From Vibrio sp. (GTDB lineage: Bacteria > Pseudomonadota > Gammaproteobacteria > Enterobacterales > Vibrionaceae): a stretch of DNA of 50,337 nt. Under the pieces are notes generated by a model. That model had not been told where the DNA came from and searched no databases. It saw nothing but the letters and a program-made list of their open reading frames with translations. The stretch is taken from assembly GCA_028131545.1 (NCBI GenBank), contig JAOICL010000016.1, forward strand, positions 1 to 50,337, given 5' to 3'. The first letter of the stretch is position 1, and every line of letters begins with the position of its first letter. Of the stretch, positions 1 through 8,676 are shown one piece after another. The translations under genes and the position numbers were made by a program.

Positions 1-236
1 ATGGAATGCAGCTTTGAAAAAATACTTTTCCCATACACTTGTTGTAAGTCTTCAGCGCTAATCTCAGTTTTCTTACTAAGAGCGACGATTAACTTAACTA
101 AATCACGATGATCATACGTCCCTACCGATGTATATATGCCTTCATCTTCACACTCATCAAGGATTTGATCGAGTGTCGATAAGCCAAATTGTTGTTCGAC
201 GAGATCTAAAAATTCCGTAAAAATGACACCTTTCAT
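1..236 (-). CDS. H-NOX heme NO/O2-binding protein (partial, 3' end outside window)
   Basis: The minus strand from an ATG at 234-236 stays open to the window edge and encodes 78 residues starting MKGVIFTEFLDLVE. This opening, followed by an acidic segment and a VYGKSIF-like motif near residues 67-73, matches the N-terminal helical subdomain of H-NOX (HNOB) proteins, which bind heme and sense nitric oxide and usually signal to a partner histidine kinase or cyclic-di-GMP enzyme. The heme-ligating histidine lies beyond the residues visible here, so heme binding is inferred from the family. AAGAGG sits 7 nt before the ATG and supports this start. The gene runs out of the window and is divergent from the Nudix gene; any partner kinase would be to the left. 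Recognition rests on N-terminal resemblance only. Confidence 0.8.
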   Translation of the reverse strand, partial: MKGVIFTEFLDLVEQQFGLSTLDQILDECEDEGIYTSVGTYDHRDLVKLIVALSKKTEISAEDLQQVYGKSIFSKLHS

Positions 237-429
237 CTTAAAGCCTCTTATTTCAATGAGCACTTACAAAGCATGTGTTACATATCGTAATAATTCAAAT
301 AATCCCTCCCCTTTCTTCTTTCATAAAAAATAGGAATAAAAACACCTAGAAGATCATTATCTGTAAGGTTAATCAAAGAGATATACGCTACCATTATCAG
401 GTAAGCATGCTGTAAACGAGGAATACACT

Positions 430-1095
430 GTGGAACCCATCACTTCTGATGATCTAGTACAATATTTTCAGATATTTAAGCCGCCTTGTTATAATGTTAA
501 TTCATTAAAAATCACCACACATTTACGACAAGATACATTACGTAAAGCCGCGGTATTCATTGGCTTTGTTGAAAGGAAAGATCACCTTTCTGTTGTCTTG
601 ACTCGTCGAGCAAAACACCTTAAACACCATCCAGGACAAATATGTTTTCCCGGTGGAAAATATGAAGATGGCGACATGACGCTGGCGCAAACCGCTCTGC
701 GTGAAACCCACGAAGAGCTCGGCATCCCGGCACAGCAAATTCGAATTATCGGCCAAATGCGCCCCATCACGAGTATCAGTCGTTTTTCAGTGACCCCAAT
801 CGTTGGATTACTCGATCCTAACTTTGAATGCACTATCGACCCTAACGAAGTCGATGAAGTCTTTGAAGTTCCTGCCGAGCATCTACTCGATCACGCTAAC
901 CTGTGTACCTCAACACATCAATACCGAGGGATTCAACACGAAGTCTTAGCGATTCCATATTTGCATTACTTCATTTGGGGTATGACCGCTCAAATTATTG
1001 AGGGAATGCAGCGTCATTTGAACTTTAATTTTTCGCTTAAAAGCGAGCAAAGAAAAGCCGCACATTTTCTAGTAAATACTCAAATTAACGCTTGA
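430..1095 (+). CDS. CoA pyrophosphatase-type Nudix hydrolase
   Basis: This 221-residue protein is a Nudix hydrolase of the coenzyme A diphosphatase branch, expected to cleave CoA or acyl-CoA to phosphopantetheine and 3',5'-ADP in the cytoplasm. The CoA-specific motif LTRRAKHLKHHPGQICFPGG lies at residues 57-76 and runs into the Nudix box, in which RETHEELGI (91-99) supplies the metal-binding glutamates. The spacing before RE is one residue longer than the canonical Nudix box, as in other CoA hydrolases. It starts with GTG at 430, with AGGA 7 nt upstream; no better in-frame ATG exists. It resembles E. coli NudL (YeaB) but is about 30 residues longer, with extra N-terminal sequence. It stands alone between the H-NOX gene and asnS, with the same orientation as asnS. 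Confidence 0.85.
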   Translation: MEPITSDDLVQYFQIFKPPCYNVNSLKITTHLRQDTLRKAAVFIGFVERKDHLSVVLTRRAKHLKHHPGQICFPGGKYEDGDMTLAQTALRETHEELGIPAQQIRIIGQMRPITSISRFSVTPIVGLLDPNFECTIDPNEVDEVFEVPAEHLLDHANLCTSTHQYRGIQHEVLAIPYLHYFIWGMTAQIIEGMQRHLNFNFSLKSEQRKAAHFLVNTQINA

Positions 1096-1258
1096 AGATG
1101 TTAAATGTACAGGTAAGATGAAGGATTCATTGCTATTTTGATTAAGAGATCAAAATACTGTTGTATCATCACGCATTTTGCTTATTTATCACTCAAAATG
1201 CCTATCAAGTTGACCGTTATTACAAACGGATACAGTTTCAACGGAGATAATTATTAAC

Positions 1259-2659
1259 ATGACTTACGCGCCTGTAGCTGATGTGTTGGGTGGAAAACTC
1301 GCTGTAGACAGTGAAATCACTGTTCGCGGTTGGATCCGTTCACGCCGTGATTCCAAAGCTGGAATCTCTTTTCTTGCCATTTATGACGGCTCTTGTTTCG
1401 ACCCGATTCAGGCCGTGGTTCCTAATAATTTAAACAATTACACTGACGAAGTCTTAAAACTGACAACGGGCTGCTCCGTAGAAGTCACGGGCAAAATCGT
1501 TGCATCACCAGCAAAAGGACAAGATTTCGAGCTGGCTGCCACCAATGTAACAGTCGTTGGTTGGGTGGAAGATGCTGAAACCTACCCAATGGCTAAGACT
1601 CGTCATTCAATTGAATATTTACGTGAAGTTGCACACCTTCGCCCTCGTACCAATGTGATTGGCGCGGTTGCACGTGTTCGTAACAGCTTATCTCAGGCGA
1701 TACACCGCTTCTATCATGAGCAAGGTTTCTTCTGGGTTTCAGCTCCTCTAATTACGGCTTCGGATGCTGAAGGTGCGGGTGAGATGTTCCGCGTATCAAC
1801 TCTTGATATGGAAAATCTACCTCTTACCGATAAAGGGAACGTCGATTACAACGAAGACTTCTTTGGTAAAGAAACATTCTTAACCGTATCGGGCCAGTTA
1901 AATGCTGAAGCCTATGCCTGTGCATTAAGTAAGGTGTACACGTTTGGTCCAACATTCCGCGCTGAAAATTCAAACACTAGCCGCCATTTAGCTGAGTTTT
2001 GGATGGTAGAGCCAGAAATTGCTTTCGCCGATTTAGACGATGCAGCAAAGCTAGCTGAAGACATGATGAAGTATGTGTTCAAAGCCGTTCTAGAAGAGCG
2101 TCGTGATGACCTTGAATTCTTTGCTCAGCGTATCGATAAAAATGTCATTACACGACTAGAGCAATTTGTTGATGCAGATTTCGCTCAAGTTGACTACACA
2201 GATGCAATCCAAATCCTATTAGATTCAGGGAAAACATTCGAGTTCCCTGTTGAATGGGGTATCGATATGTCTTCTGAACATGAGCGTTACCTGGCTGAAG
2301 AACACTTTAAAGCACCAGTTGTCGTTAAAAACTACCCTAAAGACATCAAAGCATTCTACATGCGTTTAAATGATGATGGTAAAACGGTTGCTGCAATGGA
2401 TGTTCTTGCCCCAGGTATCGGTGAAATCATCGGTGGTGCTCAGCGTGAAGAACGCTTAGAGCTACTGGATGAGCGAATGAAAGAAGTGGGTATTGATCCT
2501 GAACACATGGATTGGTACCGTGACCTTCGCCGCTACGGTACCGTACCGCACGCAGGTTTTGGTCTAGGGTTTGAGCGTTTAGTGTCTTACGTAACTGGTA
2601 TGGGCAATATACGTGATGTTATCCCATTCCCACGTGCACCACGCAGCGCAAACTTCTAA
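1259..2659 (+). CDS. asnS: Asparaginyl-tRNA synthetase
   Basis: The 466-residue product charges tRNA-Asn with asparagine and is a class IIb aminoacyl-tRNA synthetase; the E. coli enzyme is also 466 residues. An N-terminal OB-fold anticodon-binding domain (about 15-115, with [12 protein letters not shown]) is followed by the class II catalytic domain: motif 2 in [21 protein letters not shown] around 240-260 and motif 3 [10 protein letters not shown] near the C terminus. The ending [15 protein letters not shown] is typical of AsnRS. A GGAG element lies about 12 nt upstream of the ATG, slightly far. A strong intrinsic terminator follows at 2675-2704, so asnS is probably monocistronic. No Asn-tRNA amidotransferase features are present; Asn rather than Asp specificity follows from overall similarity. 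Confidence 0.98.
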   Translation: MTYAPVADVLGGKLAVDSEITVRGWIRSRRDSKAGISFLAIYDGSCFDPIQAVVPNNLNNYTDEVLKLTTGCSVEVTGKIVASPAKGQDFELAATNVTVVGWVEDAETYPMAKTRHSIEYLREVAHLRPRTNVIGAVARVRNSLSQAIHRFYHEQGFFWVSAPLITASDAEGAGEMFRVSTLDMENLPLTDKGNVDYNEDFFGKETFLTVSGQLNAEAYACALSKVYTFGPTFRAENSNTSRHLAEFWMVEPEIAFADLDDAAKLAEDMMKYVFKAVLEERRDDLEFFAQRIDKNVITRLEQFVDADFAQVDYTDAIQILLDSGKTFEFPVEWGIDMSSEHERYLAEEHFKAPVVVKNYPKDIKAFYMRLNDDGKTVAAMDVLAPGIGEIIGGAQREERLELLDERMKEVGIDPEHMDWYRDLRRYGTVPHAGFGLGFERLVSYVTGMGNIRDVIPFPRAPRSANF

Positions 2660-2674
2660 GCAAAGATTGTGAAG

Positions 2675-2704
2675 AAAAAACCTCCTTATATTGGAGGTTT
2701 TTTT
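2675..2704 (+). terminator. Rho-independent terminator of asnS
   Basis: AAACCTCC (2678-2685) pairs with GGAGGTTT (2693-2700) across a 7-nt loop and is followed by a run of T to 2704. It starts 15 bases after the asnS stop codon. Confidence 0.93.
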
Positions 2705-2774
2705 ATGTATATATAGAGCTTCTACGATTTTCTACCTGAATCGCATATTTTCCTTAATAAGCTCACTTTTACGG

Positions 2775-2803
2775 TTGTCATATTCGAGCGGCAACGGTAT
2801 AAA
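2775..2803 (+). promoter_or_regulatory. Sigma70-type promoter of aspC
   Basis: TTGTCA (2775-2780) and TATAAA (2798-2803) are separated by exactly 17 bases, a near-consensus sigma70 arrangement, about 35 bases upstream of the preferred aspC start. The prediction is from sequence only. Confidence 0.7.
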
Positions 2804-2839
2804 TACAGGTAGCTATTTACTCACTACATGGAATTGATA

Positions 2840-4030
2840 ATGTTTGAAAAAGTTGTTGCAGCACCAGCTGACCCAATCCTTGGTTTAACGGAAGAATTTA
2901 AAAAAGATCCTCGTGATACAAAAATTAACCTTGGCGTAGGTATCTACAAAAATGAAGAAGGCCAAACACCCGTTCTTCACACAGTAAAGAAAGCGGAAGC
3001 TGCATTACTTGTTACAGAGCAAACAAAATCTTACCTAACGATTGAAGGTGCGACTGAATACGGCCTAGCGGTTCAAAAATTACTTTTCGGTGCTGAATCT
3101 GAAATTGTTGAAAGCGGTCGAGCAAAAACAGCACAAGCACCTGGCGGTACTGGTGCTCTGCGTGTTGCTGGTGAGTTTATCAAACGTCAACTTGGTGATG
3201 TTAAGATCTGGATCTCAAACCCAACATGGGCAAACCACAATGGTGTATTCACTGCTGCTGGTCTTGAGACAGCTCAATACAGCTACTACCACCCAGAGAA
3301 AAAAGATAAAGACTTTGGAGCTATGCTAGAGAGCCTAGTGCATGCAAACGAAGGCGACATCATTCTACTTCATGGCTGCTGCCATAACCCAACAGGTATC
3401 GATCCAACACCTGAAGAATGGGAAATCCTAGCTAAGTTAGTCTCAGAGAAGAAACTACTTCCTCTATTTGACTTTGCTTATCAAGGTTTTGCTAAAGGCG
3501 TAGAAGAAGACGCTCACGGTCTACGTATCTTTGCTCAATACAACCAAGAAATTTTAGTCGCAAGTTCATTCTCTAAAAACTTTGGCTTATACAATGAACG
3601 TGTTGGTGCTTTCACTTTGGTTGCTGAGAATACCGATATTGCAACGACAGCATTTTCACAAGCAAAAGCCATCATCCGCTCTATCTACTCAAATCCACCT
3701 GCACACGGCAGTGCGATTGTAACGCACATCTTAGGTAACCCTGAGCTACGTGCAGAATGGGAAGCCGAAGTAAAAGAAATGCGTGACCGTATTCAAGAAA
3801 TGCGTGAGCTATTTGTCGTAACGTTAAAAGCAGAAGGCGTTACTGATGACTTCTCTTTCATCGAACGACAAAACGGCATGTTCTCTTTCTCTGGCCTATC
3901 TAAAGAGCAAGTGGCTCGCCTAAAAGATGAATTCGGTATCTACATCGTTGGTTCTGGTCGTATCAGTGTTGCTGGCATGACAAAGACAAACATGGGTCCA
4001 CTGTGTAAAGGTATCGCTGCAGTTCTATAA
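2840..4030 (+). CDS. aspC: Aspartate/aromatic aminotransferase (AspC family)
   Basis: This PLP-dependent class I aminotransferase interconverts aspartate and 2-oxoglutarate with oxaloacetate and glutamate, and probably also acts on aromatic amino acids. The ATG at 2840 gives 396 residues, exactly the length of E. coli AspC, starting [16 protein letters not shown] like the enteric enzyme. GGAA lies 6 nt before it, whereas the upstream ATG at 2828 has no ribosome-binding site. The catalytic lysine is K246 in [13 protein letters not shown] and the substrate-carboxylate arginine is in SGRISVAG near 374. GGTGALR and HNPTGIDPT are the PLP-phosphate and substrate segments expected for the family. 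It has its own promoter and a terminator at 4059-4115. It could equally be called TyrB-like, since the two subfamilies overlap in substrate. Confidence 0.93.
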   Translation: MFEKVVAAPADPILGLTEEFKKDPRDTKINLGVGIYKNEEGQTPVLHTVKKAEAALLVTEQTKSYLTIEGATEYGLAVQKLLFGAESEIVESGRAKTAQAPGGTGALRVAGEFIKRQLGDVKIWISNPTWANHNGVFTAAGLETAQYSYYHPEKKDKDFGAMLESLVHANEGDIILLHGCCHNPTGIDPTPEEWEILAKLVSEKKLLPLFDFAYQGFAKGVEEDAHGLRIFAQYNQEILVASSFSKNFGLYNERVGAFTLVAENTDIATTAFSQAKAIIRSIYSNPPAHGSAIVTHILGNPELRAEWEAEVKEMRDRIQEMRELFVVTLKAEGVTDDFSFIERQNGMFSFSGLSKEQVARLKDEFGIYIVGSGRISVAGMTKTNMGPLCKGIAAVL

Positions 4031-4032
4031 TT

Positions 4033-4053
4033 GTTATCCTTTTAAAGGATAAC
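4033..4053. other. Perfect inverted repeat after aspC
   Basis: GTTATCCTT and AAGGATAAC form a near-uninterrupted hairpin with a 3-nt loop directly after the aspC stop codon. It lacks a T-tract, so it is more likely an mRNA 3'-end stabiliser than a terminator; the terminator proper follows. Confidence 0.6.
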
Positions 4054-4058
4054 AGAAG

Positions 4059-4115
4059 AGGGTTGGGTCAGAATTTACTTTCTCTTTGAAAGCGTCTCCC
4101 AACCCTTTTTATTTT
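4059..4115 (+). terminator. Rho-independent terminator of aspC
   Basis: GGGTTGGG (4060-4067) pairs with CCCAACCC (4098-4105) and is followed by TTTTTATTTT. The loop of about 30 nt is larger than usual but the 8-bp GC-rich stem and T-tract are clear. Confidence 0.75.
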
Positions 4116-4186
4116 CCACTTCTTATTTTTAATCCGTAATTGATCTATTTACCTATTTATCTATCTAATAGTAATAATAGACTCAC

Positions 4187-6784
4187 CTAATACGTCTCTC
4201 TCAAGTGGTATATTCTAAGGCCTTGTTGAAGCTCTATCGGAGTTACTCTCCCCAAGAACTCTATCTTCATTGGCGACCCTGTAATGTATGACGGTAATAA
4301 TGTAACGCTAGAATCACTGAACCGCCCTTCTCCTTCATATTCAAGGTGCACGAACAAAGCTGGCTTATCAGTATCAAGTACCACCCATGTTTTCCCTTGC
4401 TCTTCGTGAATAGAATAGGTCACTTCCGCTGGTTGTAGTAATGCTTGCTTATACAACACAGGGACATATGTATTCGTGATCGAACGTCCACCTTCAAAGG
4501 TGACTTCTACATGGTAAAAATACGTTCCTTTTTCTTTATTGCCTTCTTGAGATAACATGAGCTCCCATACTGATTGAACACTGTCTTCTTCCAATTGGAT
4601 AGACCCTTTATGTTCAACCAAAAACTGACCTTGCCAATCGATCTTACGAATGACAACATGAGCATTCATCTCTTCCCATGCATCATTGATGAGAGATACG
4701 GTAAGAACCTCATCTTTATGAACAAACACCACACTTTGCGGTGCAAAAAAACGTTTAGCGTGATAATGCAGTTGCTTCCAGCGTCCGGTATATTCAATAC
4801 TCGACCAAGAACTCACCGGCCAACAGTCGTTTAACTGCCAATATAAAATACCACGGCATACCGGCTTACGACTTAGCCAATATTCCGAAGCCGTTTTAAT
4901 CGCTAACGCTTGCTGGACTTGGCTGAGGTACAGCATGTTGTCAAAGGAATTTGGGAAGCGAAAATAACGAGTGAACATTTCGGTGATGATGCTATTACCA
5001 CGGCCATTCTTTTGGTGTTGCTCAAAGGTAGGTGAGGTTACATTCCAATCTTCTTGTTTTGCGAAGGTTTTAACCGTGGGTAATGAAGGCCAAGATTGGT
5101 AGCCAAATTCAGAGCAGAACCGGGGTTGAACATGATAGAAAGCATCAAAGGATTGACCTGAATGCCAGACATCCCAAAAATGCATATCTCCTCGATTATC
5201 ATCATGCCAAGCATCACCAAAATCAAGGTCACCATTACAAGGAGAGCTTGGCCAGAAGACACGTTGCTGATCGTCAGCCTGCACCCAACGACCTAACTCT
5301 CGATTCAGCCGGTCATAATTTACAATGTATTTCTCTCGATTGTTCTTGGATTCTGGATACCAGCCAATCGCCCCTATGACCTCATTATCTCCACACCATA
5401 ACGCCAATGATGGGTGATCCATTAATCGCTTAACTTGGTATTGTACCTCTTGCTCCACCTCCGCTAAAAATGCCTCAGTCGAAGGATATAACGCACAGGA
5501 AAACATCAGATCTTGCCAGACTAATAACCCTAATTCATCACACAGTTCATAGAATACCGTTTTCTCATACATCCCACCGCCCCAAACACGAATCATATTC
5601 ATATTGGCGGCTTGAGCATCCTGTAATAATCGGTGATACGTATCCGGTGTTTGCTTTGAAGGCATCGCATCATTAGGGATCCAGTTTGCCCCCTTCGCGG
5701 TGATTGCTTTCCCATTGACAACGAAAGTCATCGCACTGCCCGACCCTTTTTCTGAGCTATCAGGCTGAGTATCAACGTCTAACTCCCTAAACCCTATCTT
5801 TTTAGTGATCTCTTGCTGTCCCAATTCCAGTAATAATCGATATAAATACGCTTCACCATACCCATTTGGCCACCAACGAAGAGGGCCTGTGACCTCTATC
5901 GATAATTCAAACGTTCGTTCGGTATTCGCTTCTATTGTAAAATCAGCCTTAATGTCGAGTGACCCGTTGATAGCAAGGTCTTTTTGAGTCACTGTATTTT
6001 CATCTAGAGTAATGGTACTTTCATCTAAAGTAATAGTGCTTTCATTTAAAGGAAGAATGCTTTCTGCTGGGGCACCAAGATGGGCTCTTATCGATTCTGT
6101 TATCGATAATTCGCTATGATTTCTTATTGTATAACTGACCACTAATGTACAGCTATCCCCTTCCCATAGTTGCTTGGTATTAAAGGACTTCAATTGCAAA
6201 TCATCGTAAGCAAACAGCGATATCGAATCGTAAATCCCCGTCGCTAATAGACAAATCCCCCAATCCCATCCCGAATGACATTGTGTTTTTCGTAACAAAT
6301 TCATATGCGGTATTTGATTATTCCCTACCGCCCAAGGTATTGGGAAGGGTAATATCTCCGAACGGTTTTTTGCCTCTACATCAGCGCGATGAAAAATGAT
6401 TTTACAATGATTATTCCCAAGATGGACATAGGGTAAAATATTCACTTCATAACCAACAAACTGACTTGAACACGTCAACACCAGTGTATGATTGATAAAA
6501 ATAGACACCATCGTGTCCACAGAAGACAACGACAACATCAAACTTTTACCATTCAAGAAAGAAGCATCCAATTCAAATTCGCGCTCAGCGTTCCATTCTG
6601 ATTGCCCTACCCATTGAATATCGATTTCATTGCACTCTTGATAAGGGTCTGGAATCTTACCTGCCTGCAATAATGCGTAATGCACATCTCCGGGTAAATG
6701 AAACGGTGTTTGGATCGAAGGATGGTCGGGAGAAGAAAGGGTCCATTGACCATTAAGTAACAAAGAAGAAGTTGAGCGGTACAC
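4187..6784 (-). CDS. Beta-mannosidase, glycoside hydrolase family 2
   Basis: The 865-residue protein has the full GH2 beta-mannosidase plan: an N-terminal sugar-binding jelly roll (about 1-195, including SGWDWGICLLATGIYDSI), an Ig-like domain (200-340) and a TIM barrel. The predicted acid/base is E468 in CGDNEVIGA and the nucleophile E559 in RFCSEFGYQSWPS; RVWGGGMYE near 399-407 is also typical. It should remove terminal beta-mannose from manno-oligosaccharides. There is no signal peptide, so it is probably cytoplasmic and acts on imported oligosaccharides. It is a lone gene with no sugar transporter or regulator beside it, which leaves its substrate supply unexplained. A short in-frame 21-bp tandem repeat lies in the Ig-like domain. 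The start at 6784 precedes the conserved LNGQW opening and fits the family. Confidence 0.93.
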   Translation of the reverse strand: MYRSTSSLLLNGQWTLSSPDHPSIQTPFHLPGDVHYALLQAGKIPDPYQECNEIDIQWVGQSEWNAEREFELDASFLNGKSLMLSLSSVDTMVSIFINHTLVLTCSSQFVGYEVNILPYVHLGNNHCKIIFHRADVEAKNRSEILPFPIPWAVGNNQIPHMNLLRKTQCHSGWDWGICLLATGIYDSISLFAYDDLQLKSFNTKQLWEGDSCTLVVSYTIRNHSELSITESIRAHLGAPAESILPLNESTITLDESTITLDENTVTQKDLAINGSLDIKADFTIEANTERTFELSIEVTGPLRWWPNGYGEAYLYRLLLELGQQEITKKIGFRELDVDTQPDSSEKGSGSAMTFVVNGKAITAKGANWIPNDAMPSKQTPDTYHRLLQDAQAANMNMIRVWGGGMYEKTVFYELCDELGLLVWQDLMFSCALYPSTEAFLAEVEQEVQYQVKRLMDHPSLALWCGDNEVIGAIGWYPESKNNREKYIVNYDRLNRELGRWVQADDQQRVFWPSSPCNGDLDFGDAWHDDNRGDMHFWDVWHSGQSFDAFYHVQPRFCSEFGYQSWPSLPTVKTFAKQEDWNVTSPTFEQHQKNGRGNSIITEMFTRYFRFPNSFDNMLYLSQVQQALAIKTASEYWLSRKPVCRGILYWQLNDCWPVSSWSSIEYTGRWKQLHYHAKRFFAPQSVVFVHKDEVLTVSLINDAWEEMNAHVVIRKIDWQGQFLVEHKGSIQLEEDSVQSVWELMLSQEGNKEKGTYFYHVEVTFEGGRSITNTYVPVLYKQALLQPAEVTYSIHEEQGKTWVVLDTDKPALFVHLEYEGEGRFSDSSVTLLPSYITGSPMKIEFLGRVTPIELQQGLRIYHLRETY
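5998..6060. repeat. 21-bp tandem repeat inside the beta-mannosidase gene
   Basis: Three imperfect 21-bp units, each starting TTTCATYTA on the plus strand, lie at 5998-6018, 6019-6039 and 6040-6060. They encode a repeating STITLDE-like heptapeptide at about residues 244-264, in the Ig-like domain. The period is a multiple of three, so the frame is kept. Confidence 0.8.
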
Positions 6785-7043
6785 AGTCGGCCTTTATGAA
6801 GATAAATACTACCTTCAGTATAGGCAAGAATAACATGCAAAAGAACAATAGAACCCTCTCACCCTGTGAGCTGTATCGTATACCGACCATCTCTCAATAA
6901 TCCAACTGAGACCCCTTTGCATCACCATGTACCTCACATTATTCAGACATGTTAATTGTTATGCCCCCTTAAAATCCTTATATTTATTCCACACTACTGC
7001 AATATGATATAAATCTAAAACAATAGGATATGAATCGAAAACA

Positions 7044-7901
7044 ATGAAACAAACTACATGGATTTTAAGTGCGCAATGCCCAAGCCGTTTAGGTACTGTT
7101 GATGTCGTCACTCGTTTTCTAGCGGATAATGAAAATTACATCCTTGATCTACAATCCTTTGATGATAGACCTTCAGAAAACTTCTGTATTCGGGCTGAAT
7201 TCATACCCAGTGCCGACTTTGATGCGTCGAAGTTTAAAGACGAGTTTGCAAAAAAAGCGCAAGAGTTTGACATGGAATGGTCACTTGTTGCCTCTGATCG
7301 TAAAATGAGAGTGGCTATCTTAGTATCCAAATACGATCACTGTTTAAACGACTTATTGTATCGATACAGAACGAATCAACTGAATATTGAAATTCCAGTT
7401 ATTATTTCGAATCATCCCGATCTGCAAGAGCTCGCTAGCTGGCACAATATTCCATACCACCATTTACCGATTACGCCAGAAACCAAACCGCAGCAAGAAG
7501 CTCAAATTCTAGAATTGATAGAAAAACACGATTGCGAATTAGTGGTTCTCGCTCGTTATATGCAAATTCTATCGCCTAAAATGAGTCAAGTATTAAGTGG
7601 TAAAGCCATCAATATACACCACTCTTTACTTCCTGGGTTCAAAGGTGCAAAGCCGTATCATCAAGCTTGGGAGAAAGGAGTTAAATTGGTTGGAGCCACT
7701 GCTCATTACGTCAACAATGATCTTGATGAAGGCCCAATTATCACGCAAGGCGTTCAGAGTGTGACTCATATTCATTCCGTCGAGGATTTTGTCACCAAAG
7801 GACAAGATATTGAATCTCAGACGCTAGCAAAAGCCGTCAGATATCATATTGAACACCGCATTTTCTTATTTGGTAACCGCACCGTCATATTAGGTGAATA
7901 A
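7044..7901 (+). CDS. purU: Formyltetrahydrofolate deformylase
   Basis: PurU hydrolyses 10-formyl-tetrahydrofolate to formate and tetrahydrofolate, balancing one-carbon pools and supplying formate to PurT. The 285 residues comprise an N-terminal ACT regulatory domain (about 5-85, TWILSAQCPSRLGTVDVV) and a formyltransferase-fold catalytic domain (90-285). The catalytic Asn-His-Asp set is visible in AINIHHSLLPGFKGAKPYHQ and NNDLDEGPII. Length matches the family (about 280). The start is the only ATG before the ACT domain; the nearest purine-rich element, AGGA, is about 15 nt upstream, so the ribosome-binding site is weak. No glycine riboswitch is visible in the leader. A long hairpin shared with the convergent TetR gene follows. 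Confidence 0.96.
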   Translation: MKQTTWILSAQCPSRLGTVDVVTRFLADNENYILDLQSFDDRPSENFCIRAEFIPSADFDASKFKDEFAKKAQEFDMEWSLVASDRKMRVAILVSKYDHCLNDLLYRYRTNQLNIEIPVIISNHPDLQELASWHNIPYHHLPITPETKPQQEAQILELIEKHDCELVVLARYMQILSPKMSQVLSGKAINIHHSLLPGFKGAKPYHQAWEKGVKLVGATAHYVNNDLDEGPIITQGVQSVTHIHSVEDFVTKGQDIESQTLAKAVRYHIEHRIFLFGNRTVILGE

Positions 7902-7943
7902 CTGCAATACGCTGAGAGCGTGAACACATAGTAGCCTTATCAT

Positions 7944-7981
7944 CAAAGTTAGCCTAAATGAGTCACATTAGGCTAACTTTG
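7944..7981. terminator. Bidirectional hairpin between purU and the TetR gene
   Basis: CAAAGTTAGCCTAA (7944-7957) and TTAGGCTAACTTTG (7968-7981) form a perfect 14-bp stem with a 10-nt loop. It sits between convergent genes and includes the last codons of the TetR gene. The following plus-strand tract is only moderately T-rich, so the terminator call is probable, not certain. Confidence 0.7.
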
Positions 7982-8581
7982 TTTCTGCAATTCCACATCT
8001 TTAGTCGGCAACAGCAAACAGGTCAAAAACTGTTCCCCTGATTCTTGATATAGTTTTTTATCAAACATAAAAGCCGAAAACCTAAACACACCATGTAAGT
8101 GTGCAAAATAATTCAGCGCTGCTTGTTGTGCATTTAAGTTCGATTTAAATTCTCCCAACTCTTTACCTTGCTCAATGATCCCCTCTAGCGTCGATAGAAA
8201 GCCATCTATTTGACCAAAAATGAAGGGTTGTAAGTCTTCATCATAAATCACGTCTTTATTCAGACTATTCGACATCATGCAACCACAGTCTGGCTTCATT
8301 TCATCAATGATCACGCGATAGAACTCAAACAGTTTTTCTTTTGGAGTTCGATCACTCATCATCACCATAATCCGGTTTTTCATTTCTGTAGAATTATAAT
8401 AATTGATGCATTCTTTATACAATTCACTTTTGCTTCCAAATGTGTTGTAAAAAGACCCCTCTCCGATTTCCATCGCTTTTAATAAGTGCTTCAACGAAGT
8501 TTGACCATAACCATAACGCCAAAACTGAGCCACCGCTTTCGTCAATAGCTCTTCCCTCGTGAACTTTAATTTACGTCCCAT
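7973..8581 (-). CDS. TetR/AcrR family transcriptional repressor
   Basis: This is a 202-residue TetR-type one-component regulator. The N-terminal helix-turn-helix spans about residues 8-55, with FTREELLTKAVAQFWRYGY, TSLKHLLKAMEI and GSFYNTFGSKSELY, the hallmark of TetR_N. The C-terminal ligand-binding half is variable; it contains a cysteine pair at MKPDCGCMM, and its inducer cannot be predicted. It is divergent from the RelA/SpoT-like gene with only 95 bp between them, and a 20-bp quasi-palindrome at 8634-8653 lies in that gap. By the usual logic of such pairs it should repress itself and the neighbour. Its 3' end is inside the hairpin shared with purU. Confidence 0.9.
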   Translation of the reverse strand: MGRKLKFTREELLTKAVAQFWRYGYGQTSLKHLLKAMEIGEGSFYNTFGSKSELYKECINYYNSTEMKNRIMVMMSDRTPKEKLFEFYRVIIDEMKPDCGCMMSNSLNKDVIYDEDLQPFIFGQIDGFLSTLEGIIEQGKELGEFKSNLNAQQAALNYFAHLHGVFRFSAFMFDKKLYQESGEQFLTCLLLPTKDVELQKQS

Positions 8582-8633
8582 ATTCGACTCTCGTTGTACT
8601 TCCTAATAATCAGTATTGCATAAAACCCAAACT

Positions 8634-8653
8634 GTACTAAATTTATTTTGTAC
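8634..8653. promoter_or_regulatory. Candidate TetR operator
   Basis: GTACTAAAT and ATTTTGTAC, two bases apart, form a 20-bp quasi-palindrome (16 of 20 positions symmetric) in the gap between the TetR gene and the RelA/SpoT-like gene, 24 bases before the latter's ATG. Size and position fit a TetR dimer site. A further TTGTAC half-site lies near 8594-8599. Confidence 0.55.
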
Positions 8654-8676
8654 CAATCACTACAAAAAGGTTAATT

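Noticed and set aside
5083..5379. 98-residue plus-strand frame inside the beta-mannosidase gene
   Set aside because: It is antisense to the catalytic domain of a clearly conserved enzyme and has His/Arg-rich, low-complexity composition typical of a shadow frame.
6785..7043. Glycine or other riboswitch upstream of purU
   Set aside because: The leader is AT-rich with no paired core or conserved riboswitch sequence that I can recognise.
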